Positions 26,450 through 34,189 of a stretch of DNA of 64,000 nucleotides are shown piece by piece. The notes below the pieces were generated by a model. The model did no database searches. It was not told where the DNA came from and saw only the letters and a program-made list of their open reading frames with translations. Position numbers and translations under genes: made by a program. Source of the stretch: Burkholderiaceae bacterium (GTDB lineage: Bacteria > Pseudomonadota > Gammaproteobacteria > Burkholderiales > Burkholderiaceae_E); NCBI GenBank assembly GCA_024637395.1, contig JAGXFG010000027.1, positions 59,711 through 123,710 of the forward strand. Direction: 5' to 3'. The stretch's first letter is position 1. Every line of letters begins with the position of its first letter.

Positions 26450-27436
26450 ATGAATGTCGCCCCGGCAAGGATTGCGCGGCCCGCCGCGCTGGCGCTCATC
26501 ACTGCGGCGCTGGTACTGGGCTCGCCGGCGCGGGCCTTTGACCTCGAGGGCCACCGCGGCGCCCGCGCTCTGGCGCCCGAGAACACCCTGGCCGGGTTCG
26601 CGCGCGCGCTCGAGATCGGCGTCTCCACGCTCGAAACCGACCTCGCGGTCACCCGCGACGGCGTGTTGGTGCTGTCGCACGATCCGCACCTCAACCCCGA
26701 CCTGGTGCGCGGTCCCGACGGTCGCTGGATCAGCTCCAGGGGGGTGGCGATCCACTCGCTGTCGCTGGCCGAGCTGCGCAGCTACGACATCGGCCGGCTC
26801 AACCCCGAGAGCAGCTACGCGCGCCAGTGGCCCGAGCAGCAGGCGGTCGACGGCCAGCGGTTCCCGTTGCTGAGCGAACTGTTCGCCCTGGTGCGCTCGG
26901 GCAACCCGGCGGTGCGGCTCAACCTCGAGATCAAGATCACGCCCACCAGCGGCACCGATACTCCTGATGCCGAGAGCTTTGCCACCATGGTGGTCGACGC
27001 CGTGCGCTCCGCCGGACTGGCCGACCGGGTCACGATCCAGTCTTTCGACTGGCGGCCGCTGCTGGTGGTGCGGCGGATTGCGCCCGAGATCCCGACCTCC
27101 TGCCTGACGATCGAGTCGGGCGGCATGAACACCGTCGCGCCCGACCAGTCCGGGGCTTCACCGTGGCACGCCGGGCTGCGCCGCGCCGAACACGGCAACT
27201 CGACCCCCCAGCTGGCCAAGGCCGCGGGTTGCGGCTCCTGGTCGATGTACTGGCGCAACCTGTCGCCCGGCGAAATGGCGCAGGCCAAGGCGCTCGGTCT
27301 CAAGGTGCTGCCCTGGACGGTCGACAATCCCGCCGACATGGCGCGCCTGATCGCGCTGGGCGTCGACGGGCTGATCACCGACTACCCCGACCGGCTGCGC
27401 CGGGTGATGGCCGATCGCGGCCTGGCACTGCCTTGA
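26450..27436 (+). CDS. Periplasmic glycerophosphodiester phosphodiesterase
   Basis: 328 residues. The N-terminus is a signal peptide (basic MNVAPARIARP, hydrophobic core, cleavage after SPARA), so it acts in the periplasm or outside. GDPD family motifs are complete: EGHRGARALAPENT (catalytic His and Arg with Glu-Asn), ETDLAVTRDGVLVLSHDP (metal-binding Glu-Asp and second catalytic His), NLEIK, and the closing PWTVDNPADMARLIALGVDG and ITDYPDRL. It hydrolyses glycerophosphodiesters to glycerol 3-phosphate and an alcohol. It resembles the GlpQ-type secreted enzymes. Located between the SDR (co-directional) and a convergent thioesterase. Confidence 0.9.
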   Translation: MNVAPARIARPAALALITAALVLGSPARAFDLEGHRGARALAPENTLAGFARALEIGVSTLETDLAVTRDGVLVLSHDPHLNPDLVRGPDGRWISSRGVAIHSLSLAELRSYDIGRLNPESSYARQWPEQQAVDGQRFPLLSELFALVRSGNPAVRLNLEIKITPTSGTDTPDAESFATMVVDAVRSAGLADRVTIQSFDWRPLLVVRRIAPEIPTSCLTIESGGMNTVAPDQSGASPWHAGLRRAEHGNSTPQLAKAAGCGSWSMYWRNLSPGEMAQAKALGLKVLPWTVDNPADMARLIALGVDGLITDYPDRLRRVMADRGLALP

Positions 27437-27446
27437 AGCGCTGCGC

Positions 27447-27854
27447 TCAGTCCCTGCCCGGGGGCACCACGCGCGGCTTGCGTTGTTCGTCGGTCGCGAC
27501 ATAGGTGAGCGTCGCCTCGGTGACCTTGACGACGCGCTCGTCGTCCCGGCTGCGCTGGGCATAGACCTCGACCTGGACGGTCAGCGAGGTGGTGCCGACC
27601 CGCACGACGTCGGCGTAGAACGAGACCAGGTCGCCGACCAGCACCGGATGTTTGAACAGGAAGGAATTGACCGCCACGGTGGCGATCCGGCCATTGGCCC
27701 GGCGCACCGCCGGGACCGAGCCGGCGATATCGACGTGCGACATGATCCAGCCGCCAAAGACGTCGCCGTGGATGTTCGCGTCGGCCGGCATCGGCATCAT
27801 CCGTAGCGCCGGGATCTTGCCGGGGGGCAGTTCGCAAAGTGGTGGGGTGGTCAC
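27447..27854 (-). CDS. Acyl-CoA thioesterase, hotdog fold (YciA-like)
   Basis: 135 residues from GTG at 27854, which has GGGAG six bases upstream. The hotdog-fold thioesterase signature ADANIHGDVFGGWIMSHVD is complete, with the Asn-His and Asp of the YciA group; SFLFKHPVLVGDLVSFYADV and VKVTEATLTYVA are the following strands. YciA-type enzymes hydrolyse short to medium acyl-CoA in the cytoplasm and are hexameric. The frame is open further upstream but the stretch has no homologous content. It converges on the glycerophosphodiesterase with only 10 bp between stops, and a TGCCCGGGGGCA palindrome lies at its 3' end. Confidence 0.88.
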   Translation of the reverse strand: MTTPPLCELPPGKIPALRMMPMPADANIHGDVFGGWIMSHVDIAGSVPAVRRANGRIATVAVNSFLFKHPVLVGDLVSFYADVVRVGTTSLTVQVEVYAQRSRDDERVVKVTEATLTYVATDEQRKPRVVPPGRD

Positions 27855-28079
27855 GGTCGCTCCCGCAGTTCTGGTCAGGTTCCGTCGCCAGGCGCGCCGG
27901 GTTGCAGCGAGCATAACGCCCTGGCCGGCAGCTTGGTAGCCCCTGCCCGGGAACCTGCGGCGGGGCGCGGGCAATCGCGGTAGACTCCGCGGGGGCTGCG
28001 CAGGCGCGGCCAGGGGCGCGGTTCCGGATCTCCGGCGTCAGCGCAGCGACGAACATACCAGGCACGGAGATTGGTCTAA

Positions 28080-29144
28080 ATGGCGCGACATCGCATTGCG
28101 GTGATTCCCGGCGACGGCATCGGCAACGAGGTCGTCCCGGAGGGATTGCGGGTTCTGGAGGCAGCGGCGAGCCGCTTCGGCATCGATCTGCACTTTGACC
28201 ACTTCGACTTCGCCTGCTGCGACTACTACGTGCGCCACGGCCGGATGATGCCGGAGAACTGGAAGGATCTGATCGGCGGCCACGACGCGATCTTCTATGG
28301 CGCGGTCGGCTGGCCCGATACGGTTCCGGATCACATTTCATTGTGGGGCTCGCTGCTGCTGTTCCGGCGCGAGTTCGACCAGTACATCAATCTGCGTCCG
28401 GTCCGGTTGATGGCCGGGGTGCCATGCCCGTTGGCTGGCCGCGTCCCGGGCGACATCGATTTCTACGTCGTGCGCGAGAACACCGAGGGCGAGTATTCGT
28501 CGCTGGGCGGACGGATGTTCCCCGGGACCGAGCGCGAGGTCGTGATCCAGGAGTCGGTCTTTTCCCGTGTCGGCGTCGACCGGGTGCTGCGCTACGCCTT
28601 CGAGCTGGCGTCCCAGCGCCCCAAGAAGCACCTGACCTCGGCCACCAAGAGCAACGGCATCTTCATCTCGATGCCCTACTGGGACGAGCGGGTGGCCGAG
28701 ATGGCGAAATCCTACCCGGACATCAGGCTCGACAAGTTCCACATCGACATCCTGACCGCGCATTTCGTGCGCAATCCGCACTGGTTCGACGTGGTCGTGG
28801 CCTCCAACCTGTTCGGCGACATCCTTTCCGATCTCGGACCAGCCTGCACCGGGACGATCGCCATAGCGCCCTCGGCGAACATCAATCCGGAGCGCAAGTT
28901 CCCGTCGCTGTTCGAACCGGTCCATGGCTCGGCGCCGGACATCGCCGGCAAGGGCATTGCGAACCCGATCGGGCAAGTCTGGTGCGGAGCGATGATGCTC
29001 CAGCATCTCGGCTATCCCCAGGCGCACGACGCCATCCTCGCCGCGATCGAGCAGGTGACCGCGTCCGGCCCGCGCACTCCCGACATGGGAGGCACGGCCA
29101 ACACCGGCGACGTCGGCAAGGCGATCGTGGCGGCGCTGGGGTAA
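28080..29144 (+). CDS. Tartrate dehydrogenase/decarboxylase or D-malate dehydrogenase (isopropylmalate-dehydrogenase family)
   Basis: 354 residues. It belongs to the isocitrate/isopropylmalate dehydrogenase family: PGDGIGNEVVPEGLRVL, LLLFRREFDQYINLRPVRL, YVVRENTEGEYSSLGG, the catalytic Lys in TSATKSNG, ASNLFGDILSDLG with the metal-binding Asp residues, and FEPVHGSAPDIAGKGIANP. The LWGSLL-x-FR opening of the substrate loop and Tyr-Ile-Asn-Leu-Arg-Pro fit the tartrate/D-malate branch rather than LeuB. NAD-linked oxidative decarboxylation in the cytoplasm. A glycerate kinase gene follows by 63 bp, as in ttuC-ttuD tartrate-use loci where tartrate is converted to glycerate and then phosphorylated. 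D-malate or another 2-hydroxyacid remains possible. Confidence 0.85.
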   Translation: MARHRIAVIPGDGIGNEVVPEGLRVLEAAASRFGIDLHFDHFDFACCDYYVRHGRMMPENWKDLIGGHDAIFYGAVGWPDTVPDHISLWGSLLLFRREFDQYINLRPVRLMAGVPCPLAGRVPGDIDFYVVRENTEGEYSSLGGRMFPGTEREVVIQESVFSRVGVDRVLRYAFELASQRPKKHLTSATKSNGIFISMPYWDERVAEMAKSYPDIRLDKFHIDILTAHFVRNPHWFDVVVASNLFGDILSDLGPACTGTIAIAPSANINPERKFPSLFEPVHGSAPDIAGKGIANPIGQVWCGAMMLQHLGYPQAHDAILAAIEQVTASGPRTPDMGGTANTGDVGKAIVAALG

Positions 29145-29207
29145 GTTGGGCGGCGGCGGCACGTCGCCCTGGCGGCGTGTCCCGGGTAACGACGGAGGTG
29201 GGCAGGG

Positions 29208-30506
29208 ATGGATCCGAGAGAGCTGCTGATCGAGAGTTTTAAAGCGGCAGTTGCCGCCGCGGACCCCGCCCTGGTGCTCGCCGCGCATCTGCCCGATCAG
29301 CGCGAGATCGCTGGCTTCAGGCGCACCCTGGTGGTTGGCGCCGGTAAGGCCGCCGCGAGCATGGCCGCTGCCCTCGAGGCGCACTGGCCGGCCGACGCCA
29401 GCCTCGAAGGTCTGGTGGTGACCCGCTACGGCCACGGCATGGACTGCCGCCGGATCGACGTCATCGAGGCCGGGCATCCAGTGCCGGATTCAGCCGGCGA
29501 GGAAGCGGCGCGCACCATCCTTGCGAACTGCGCTCGGCTGGGCGCCGACGACCTGCTGGTGGTGCTGGTCTCCGGCGGCGCCTCGAGCCTGCTGGCGCTG
29601 CCGGTCGACACCGTCCCGATGGGCGATCTCAAGGCGCTGACCCAGGCGCTGCTGGCGAGCGGCGCCCCGATCCAGGATATGAACGTGGTGCGCAAGCACC
29701 TCTCGAAGATCCAGGGCGGCCGCCTGGCGCAAGTCACCAGGGCGCGGGTGCTGGCGCTGGTGATCTCGGACGTCGCCGGCGACGACGTCTCGGCGATCGG
29801 CTCCGGGCCCTGCGCTCCGGATCCGAGCACCTACGAGGATGCGTTGGCGGTATTGCGCCGCTATCGGGTCGATCCGCCGGCGAGCATCGCCGAACACCTG
29901 CGCCGCGGGGCGGCCGGCGCCATCGCCGAGACGCCCAAGCCGGGCGACGCCTTCTTCGAACGGGTCGATAACCGGGTAATCGCCAGCGCGGCCGCGAGCC
30001 TCGTCGCGGCGGCGCAGTGCCTGGCCGCGGCCGGGGTCCGGCCGGTGGTGCTGGGCGACACGATTACCGGCGAGGCGCGCGACGTCGCGCAGGTCCACGC
30101 CGCCATCGCAGCCGAGCTCGACGTCCGCGGCGAGCGCTCATTCGGCCCGGGATTCAGGCGGCCGCTGGCGCTGATCTCGGGCGGCGAGTGCACCGTCACG
30201 CTGGGCGACGGCGGTGGCCGGGGCGGGCGCTGCTGCGAGTTCCTGCTGGCGCTCGCGGTCGCGGCGCCGGGGCAGGACTGGTGGGCGCTGGCCGCTGACA
30301 CCGACGGCATCGACGGCTCCGAGACCAACGCCGGCGCGGTGCTCACCCCCGATGCCCAGGAGCGCGCCCGCGCCAAGGGAGTCGAGGCCCGCCGCTGCCT
30401 CGAAGCCCACGACAGCTACGGCTTCTTCGATTCGACCGGCGACCTTCTGGTCACCGGGCCGACCCTCACCAACGTCAACGACTATCGGGTCTTGCTACTG
30501 CCATGA
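29208..30506 (+). CDS. Glycerate 2-kinase, MOFRL family
   Basis: 432 residues. MOFRL-type glycerate kinases phosphorylate D-glycerate to 2-phosphoglycerate with ATP. Seen: VVGAGKAAASMAAALE near the N-terminus, VTRYGHG, EAGHPVPDSAGEEAA, LVLVSGGASSLLALP, MNVVRKHLSKIQGGRLAQ, SDVAGDD, GSGPCAPDPSTYEDA, and the MOFRL segment GGECTVTLG..GRGGRCCEF and DTDGIDGSETNAGA. The usual GGRNQE reads GGRCCE here; the Arg is kept. The gene follows a tartrate-type dehydrogenase, and the pair would link tartrate (or hydroxypyruvate) to glycolysis. Its stop overlaps the pyrC start by 4 bp. Some older names call this family hydroxypyruvate reductase (TtuD); kinase is the better supported function. Confidence 0.88.
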   Translation: MDPRELLIESFKAAVAAADPALVLAAHLPDQREIAGFRRTLVVGAGKAAASMAAALEAHWPADASLEGLVVTRYGHGMDCRRIDVIEAGHPVPDSAGEEAARTILANCARLGADDLLVVLVSGGASSLLALPVDTVPMGDLKALTQALLASGAPIQDMNVVRKHLSKIQGGRLAQVTRARVLALVISDVAGDDVSAIGSGPCAPDPSTYEDALAVLRRYRVDPPASIAEHLRRGAAGAIAETPKPGDAFFERVDNRVIASAAASLVAAAQCLAAAGVRPVVLGDTITGEARDVAQVHAAIAAELDVRGERSFGPGFRRPLALISGGECTVTLGDGGGRGGRCCEFLLALAVAAPGQDWWALAADTDGIDGSETNAGAVLTPDAQERARAKGVEARRCLEAHDSYGFFDSTGDLLVTGPTLTNVNDYRVLLLP

Positions 30507-31546
30507 ACGAGCTCCGCCTGCTGCGCCCCGACGACTGGCACCTGCACCTGCGCGACGGTGCTGAACTGGCTGCCGTAGTAGGGGCCTCGGCCGCGCGGTT
30601 CGCCCGCGCCATCGTCATGCCCAACCTCAAGTCGCCGGTGGTGACGCTCGCGCAGGCGCTCGCCTACCGCGAGCGGATCCTGGCGGCGCTGCCGGCGGAC
30701 AGCAGCTTCGAGCCGCTGATGACGCTCTACCTCACCGAGGCCACTGCGCCCGAGACGGTGCGCGCCGCCCGCGCCAGCGGCTTCGTCCATGCGATCAAAC
30801 TCTACCCGGCGGGTGCCACCACCCACTCCGAGGCTGGGGTCCGCGACTGGCGCCGGGTGAGCGCGACGCTGGCGGCGATGCAGGAGGTCGACCTCCCGCT
30901 GCTGGTCCACGGTGAGGTCACCACGCCGGGCGTCGACGTGTTCGACCGCGAGCAGGTGTTCATCGACCAGGTGCTGGTGCCGCTGCGAGAGCAATTCCCG
31001 GAACTGCGGGTGGTGTTCGAGCACATCACCACGCGTCAGGCTGCGGACTACGTGCGCACTGCGCCGGGGCGGATCGCCGCCACGGTCACGCCGCAGCACC
31101 TGCTCTACAACCGCAACGCCATCTTCGCCGGCGGCCTGCGTCCGCACTGGTACTGCCTGCCGGTGCTCAAGCGCGAGGAGCACCGCCTGGCGCTGGTGGC
31201 GGCTGCCACCAGTGGCAGCCCGCGCTTCTTCCTCGGCACCGACAGCGCCCCCCATGCTGCGCGCCTGAAGGAGAACGCCTGCGCTTGTGCGGGGTGTTTT
31301 ACCGCGCCCCACGCGCTCGAGCTCTACGCCACGGCGTTTGCCGCCGCCGGCGCCCTCGAGCGGCTCGAAGGCTTCGCCAGCTGGTACGGAGCGGATTTCT
31401 ATGGCCTGCCGCGCAACCGGGAACAGGTGGTGCTGCGCCGCAGTCCGTGGCAGGTGCCGGCAAACCTGCCCCTTGGCGCCGAAACCATAGTGCCGCTGGC
31501 AGCCGGCGAGACCCTCGACTGGCAGTTCGCCGGAGCGCTGCGCTAG
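30503..31546 (+). CDS. pyrC: Dihydroorotase (class II, E. coli PyrC type)
   Basis: 347 residues, the family length. It catalyses reversible cyclisation of carbamoyl-aspartate to dihydroorotate in pyrimidine synthesis. The zinc-binding and catalytic residues are all visible: DWHLHLRDG at residues ~11-19, MPNLKSPV, the carbamylated Lys in IKLYPAGATT, HGE, EHITT, and the catalytic Asp in LGTDSAPH. The start codon ATG overlaps the glycerate kinase stop (ATGA), so translation is likely coupled. The gene is a housekeeping enzyme attached to a catabolic pair. A weak hairpin with a T-run follows it. Confidence 0.95.
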   Translation: MNELRLLRPDDWHLHLRDGAELAAVVGASAARFARAIVMPNLKSPVVTLAQALAYRERILAALPADSSFEPLMTLYLTEATAPETVRAARASGFVHAIKLYPAGATTHSEAGVRDWRRVSATLAAMQEVDLPLLVHGEVTTPGVDVFDREQVFIDQVLVPLREQFPELRVVFEHITTRQAADYVRTAPGRIAATVTPQHLLYNRNAIFAGGLRPHWYCLPVLKREEHRLALVAAATSGSPRFFLGTDSAPHAARLKENACACAGCFTAPHALELYATAFAAAGALERLEGFASWYGADFYGLPRNREQVVLRRSPWQVPANLPLGAETIVPLAAGETLDWQFAGALR

Positions 31547-31565
31547 GCCACTGCAGGAACACCGC

Positions 31566-31601
31566 GCCGGCCGTTAGCCCGGCACCGGGAACTGAATTTT
31601 T
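31566..31601 (+). terminator. Weak terminator-like hairpin after pyrC
   Basis: GCCGG (31566-31570) pairs with CCGGC (31579-31583), and a run of five T ends at 31601. The 13-base gap between stem and T-run makes it a weak candidate. Confidence 0.25.
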
Positions 31602-31632
31602 GTTGACAAAAGCAACATTGGCTTGCGATAGT
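31601..31632 (+). promoter_or_regulatory. Promoter and dyad operator of the MarR-GNAT gene
   Basis: TTGACA (31603-31608) with an 18-bp spacer to GATAGT (31627-31632). The dyad TGTTG (31601-31605) / CAACA (31613-31617) overlaps the -35 box, the size and position expected for a MarR dimer, which suggests autoregulation. The ATG at 31641 is only 8 bases after the -10, so the leader is very short or absent. Confidence 0.5.
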
Positions 31633-31640
31633 CAGCTGCC

Positions 31641-32591
31641 ATGTCAAAGTCAGCAAGATTGCCTCCAGTACCGGCTGAGCGCGTCGCCGCCGTGCGGCGT
31701 TTCAACCGCTTCCATACCCGACTGGTCGGTGCGCTCGGCGAACGCCTGTTGGCGTCGCAGTATTCGCTGCCGCAGTTGAGGGTGCTCTACGAAATCGCCT
31801 ATGCCCCGGCGGACGCGCCCACCTCGGCGACCCAACTGGGCCGCGATCTCGACCTCGACGCCGGCTACCTGAGCCGCCTCCTGTCGGGGCTGGAACAGGC
31901 CGGCCTGGTCGATCGCGAGCCCGCGCCCGAGAACGCCCGGCGCCTGACGCTGCGTCTCAGCGCGGCCGGGCGCAAATTGTTCGGGCAAATCGATGCGGCC
32001 TCCGCGCGACAGGTGGCCGATCTGCTCCGCAGCCTGTCCGATCGGGAACAGTCGCGGCTGGTGGGCGCGATGGCGCAGGTCGAGCGGCTGCTCGACCGGG
32101 GTGCTGCCGGGCCTGATTTCATCCTGCGCGACCCCGCTCCTGGCGACCTGGGCCTGATCGTCCAGCAGCAGGCCTTGCTCTACACCCGGGAATACGGCTG
32201 GGACTGGACCTTCGAGGCGCTGTTGGCCGAGATCGTGGCGCGCTTCGCGCGCGAGTTCATCCCGGGCAGGGAGCGCTGCTGGGTGGCCGAGCGCGATGGC
32301 GAGATCGTCGGCTCGGTGTTCGTGGTCCGCCAGGACGACGAGACCGCCAAGTTGCGCATGCTCTACGTCGACGCTGCGGCCCGTGGCCTCGGGCTCGGGC
32401 GCCGGCTGGTCGACGAGTGCCTGCGCTTCGCGCAGCAAGCCGGTTACCGCCGGATGGTGCTGTGGACCAACGCCGGACTGGATGCGGCGCGGCGGATCTA
32501 CGAGGCGGTCGGCTTCGAATTGCTCGAGGAGGAGCCGCACCACAGTTTCGGCAAGGACCTGATCGGCCAGAACTGGGGCCGCGACCTGTGA
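31641..32591 (+). CDS. MarR-type regulator fused to GNAT N-acetyltransferase
   Basis: 316 residues. The first ~150 form a MarR winged helix: RRFNRFHTRLVGALGERLL, QLRVLYEIAY, SATQLGRDLDLDAGYLSRLL (recognition helix), and the wing REPAPENARRLTLRLSAAG. Residues ~158-310 form a GNAT domain: IVGSVFVVRQDDETAKLRMLYV, then the acetyl-CoA pyrophosphate loop ARGLGLGRRLVDECLRFA, and WTNAGLDAARRIYEAVGFEL. This two-domain layout is widespread in proteobacteria, but the acetyl acceptor is rarely known. ATG at 31641 lies next to a promoter with a MarR-size dyad. The stop overlaps the EamA transporter start (GTGA), so regulator-enzyme and transporter are probably co-expressed; a drug or metabolite export and acetylation role is inference. 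Confidence 0.9.
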   Translation: MSKSARLPPVPAERVAAVRRFNRFHTRLVGALGERLLASQYSLPQLRVLYEIAYAPADAPTSATQLGRDLDLDAGYLSRLLSGLEQAGLVDREPAPENARRLTLRLSAAGRKLFGQIDAASARQVADLLRSLSDREQSRLVGAMAQVERLLDRGAAGPDFILRDPAPGDLGLIVQQQALLYTREYGWDWTFEALLAEIVARFAREFIPGRERCWVAERDGEIVGSVFVVRQDDETAKLRMLYVDAAARGLGLGRRLVDECLRFAQQAGYRRMVLWTNAGLDAARRIYEAVGFELLEEEPHHSFGKDLIGQNWGRDL

Positions 32592-33481
32592 AGCTTCGCC
32601 TCGGTGCCGCGGCGCTGACCGGCGTCCAGGTCGGCGCCGCGCTGGTCGCGAGCCAGGCCGTGGTGGCCGACGTCGGCGCCGGGCGCCTGGGTTTCCTGCG
32701 CTACGCCATCGCCTTGCTGTTCCTGCTGCCCTTTGTCCGCCGACGCGCCTCGCCGGCGATCTCCCGGCGCGACCTGGTGCCGGTGGCACTGATCGGCATG
32801 GGACAGTTCGGAGTGCTGATCCTGTTCCTCAACGTCGCGGTCATGCACACCAGTTCGGCGCGGGTAGCGCTGGTCTTCGCCACCCTGCCGCTGATGACCA
32901 TCGCTCTCGGCTGGTTCCTGACCCGTGAAACCCCGCGCACGCGGGATCTCGCTGCCATCGTGTTGACGCTGATCGGGCTGGCGACGCTGCTCGGCGCCGA
33001 TGCCGTTTCCGGGAGCCTCTCGGGCTCGGACCTGACCGGTTTGGCGATGGCCGCCGCCGCCACGCTTACCGGAGCGATCTGCTCGTCGCTCTACCGCCCG
33101 TATCTCCAGCGCTACGGCGTCGTCAAGGTCAGCGCGCTGGCGCTCGCCGCGTCGCTGCTGCCGCTGGGCGTGGCCGGATTGCTCGAACCCGCGACCAGGC
33201 CGCTGTTCGACCTGGGCGCGCACACCTGGCTGCTGATCGCCTTCGTGGGACTGTCGAGCGGGGTCGGCTACCTGCTCTGGCTCTACGCGCTGTCGTCCGT
33301 CAACGCCGGGCTGGTGACCGCCTTCCTGGCGCTCAGCCCGATAACTGCCACCGGGCTGTCGGTGATGTTCCTGTCGCAGGCGATGACCCCGGCGCTGATC
33401 GCTGCCGTCGTGTTCGTGGTTGCCGGGCTGGCCGTGATGGCCTTGCCGGCGCGAACGCGCGCACCGGCGCCAAACCCGTAG
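32588..33481 (+). CDS. EamA/DMT-family transporter
   Basis: 297 residues from GTG at 32588, which overlaps the upstream stop by 4 bp; the longer in-frame extension lies inside the GNAT domain and is rejected. Ten hydrophobic segments arranged as two EamA repeats (first GAALVASQAVVADVGAGRLG to LIGLATLLGA; second AAAATLTGAICSSLYRP to VVAGLAVMALPAR), as in RhaT/YdcZ-type drug-metabolite exporters of the inner membrane. SSARVALVFATLPLMT and SVNAGLVTAFLALSPI are the typical repeat ends. Substrate unknown; the fused MarR-acetyltransferase upstream suggests shared control. The TAG stop overlaps the -10 element of rnpB. Confidence 0.88.
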   Translation: MKLRLGAAALTGVQVGAALVASQAVVADVGAGRLGFLRYAIALLFLLPFVRRRASPAISRRDLVPVALIGMGQFGVLILFLNVAVMHTSSARVALVFATLPLMTIALGWFLTRETPRTRDLAAIVLTLIGLATLLGADAVSGSLSGSDLTGLAMAAAATLTGAICSSLYRPYLQRYGVVKVSALALAASLLPLGVAGLLEPATRPLFDLGAHTWLLIAFVGLSSGVGYLLWLYALSSVNAGLVTAFLALSPITATGLSVMFLSQAMTPALIAAVVFVVAGLAVMALPARTRAPAPNP

Positions 33482-33484
33482 AAT
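33479..33484 (+). promoter_or_regulatory. -10 element of rnpB (TAGAAT)
   Basis: TAGAAT ends 7 bases before the predicted 5' end of RNase P RNA, the expected distance to a start site. Its first three bases are the stop codon of the EamA gene. No good -35 is seen at 16-18 bp. Confidence 0.45.
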
Positions 33485-33491
33485 GGCAACC

Positions 33492-33926
33492 GGAGCAGGT
33501 CGGGCGATCGCCGGCCGGGTTGTTCGCAACCTGGCGGGAGGAAGGTCCGGACTCCGCAGGGCAGGATGCTGGCTAACGGCCAGGCGCAGCAAGCCGCAAG
33601 GCCCAAGGCGACGGAAAGTGGCACAGAAAACATACCGCCAAAGGTGGCGTCTCGTCGGTGTTCCGGTCTTCGGGCCGGACCCGGGGGAGGCCGCCCGGTA
33701 AGGGTGAAAAGGCGAGGTAAGAGCTCACCGCAGTTCCGGCGACGGGACTGGCAGGCCAAACCCCATCCGGAGCAACACCAAATAGGCACGCGCGCGGTTC
33801 GCCGCACGGGGCGGCCCGCCCCGGCGTGCGGGTAGGTGGCTTGAGCGCCCGGGTAACCGTGCGCCTAGAGGAATGATCGTCAGGTCGCGCAAGCGGCCCA
33901 CAGAATCCGGCCTACAGATCTGCTCC
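33492..33926 (+). ncRNA. rnpB: RNase P RNA, bacterial type A
   Basis: The catalytic RNA that matures tRNA 5' ends. Termini are set by the P1 helix: GGAGCAGGTC (33492-33501) pairs with GATCTGCTCC (33917-33926 region). Core signatures are present in order: GAGGAAGGTCCGGACTCC (33538-33555), the GAAAGTGGCACAGAAAACAT element near 33613-33632, AAGGGTGAAAAGGCGAGGTAAGAGC-type cruciform region near 33700, TAGAGGAATGATCGTC near 33866, and ACAGAATCCGGCCTAC near 33900. Helix P4 forms between A33543-A33551 (with bulged U33546) and TCCGGCCT (33906-33913); relative to E. coli it shows two compensated base-pair changes. About 435 nt, a normal size. Location immediately before mraZ fits betaproteobacteria. 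Confidence 0.95.
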
Positions 33927-33935
33927 ACTTTTACT

Positions 33936-33963
33936 GTAGTGTTTCCGTATCTTGAGACACTAC
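33936..33963 (+). terminator. Hairpin downstream of rnpB
   Basis: GTAGTGT (33936-33942) pairs perfectly with ACACTAC (33957-33963) across a 14-base loop, 10 bases after the RNase P RNA 3' end. A second hairpin, ATCTCTT/AAGAGAT, lies at 34005-34027. Neither has a clear T-run; they may terminate or protect the RNA end. The rest of 33927-34070 is AT-rich without genes. Confidence 0.35.
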
Positions 33964-34070
33964 TTCATGTATTCGCTCCAAGTCATTCATTTAGCTTGGA
34001 AACAATCTCTTGGCGACTTGAAGAGATGCTTCTAAGTCCTTGTCCCGATTGAAAAAAACGCGCGCCGCCC

Positions 34071-34099
34071 TTGTAAAGACCCGAACTTTTCCCTAAAGT
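34071..34099 (+). promoter_or_regulatory. mra promoter for the dcw cluster
   Basis: TTGTAA (34071-34076), a 17-bp spacer, and TAAAGT (34094-34099). It lies in the AT-rich stretch before mraZ and runs directly into the MraZ-box repeats, so MraZ binding would cover the start site, as known for mra promoters elsewhere. Confidence 0.55.
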
Positions 34100-34133
34100 G
34101 GGGGCTTGTGCAAGAAAGTGGTGATTTGTGGGG
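34098..34133 (+). promoter_or_regulatory. MraZ box: four GTG-initiated repeats with 10-bp period
   Basis: GTGGGGG (34098), GTGCAAG (34108), GTGGTGA (34118) and GTGGGGT (34128) start exactly 10 bp apart. MraZ is known to bind tandem TGGGN motifs separated by 5 nt upstream of its own operon, so units 1 and 4 are full matches, unit 3 is close and unit 2 is degenerate. The array begins at the -10 box and ends ~57 bp before mraZ. Confidence 0.65.
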
Positions 34134-34189
34134 TCAGGACCCGTGTTTCGGGTGCCCCAGATGGTCACCGCGCTATTCGGGGAAGGACC

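Noticed and set aside
25329..26468. A 379-codon minus-strand frame opposite the SDR gene
   Set aside because: The SDR has a complete Rossmann and YxxxK motif on the plus strand; the antisense frame has none.
33482..33930. Open frames across the RNase P RNA region
   Set aside because: The region folds as type A RNase P RNA with all core signatures; the translations are basic low-complexity strings.
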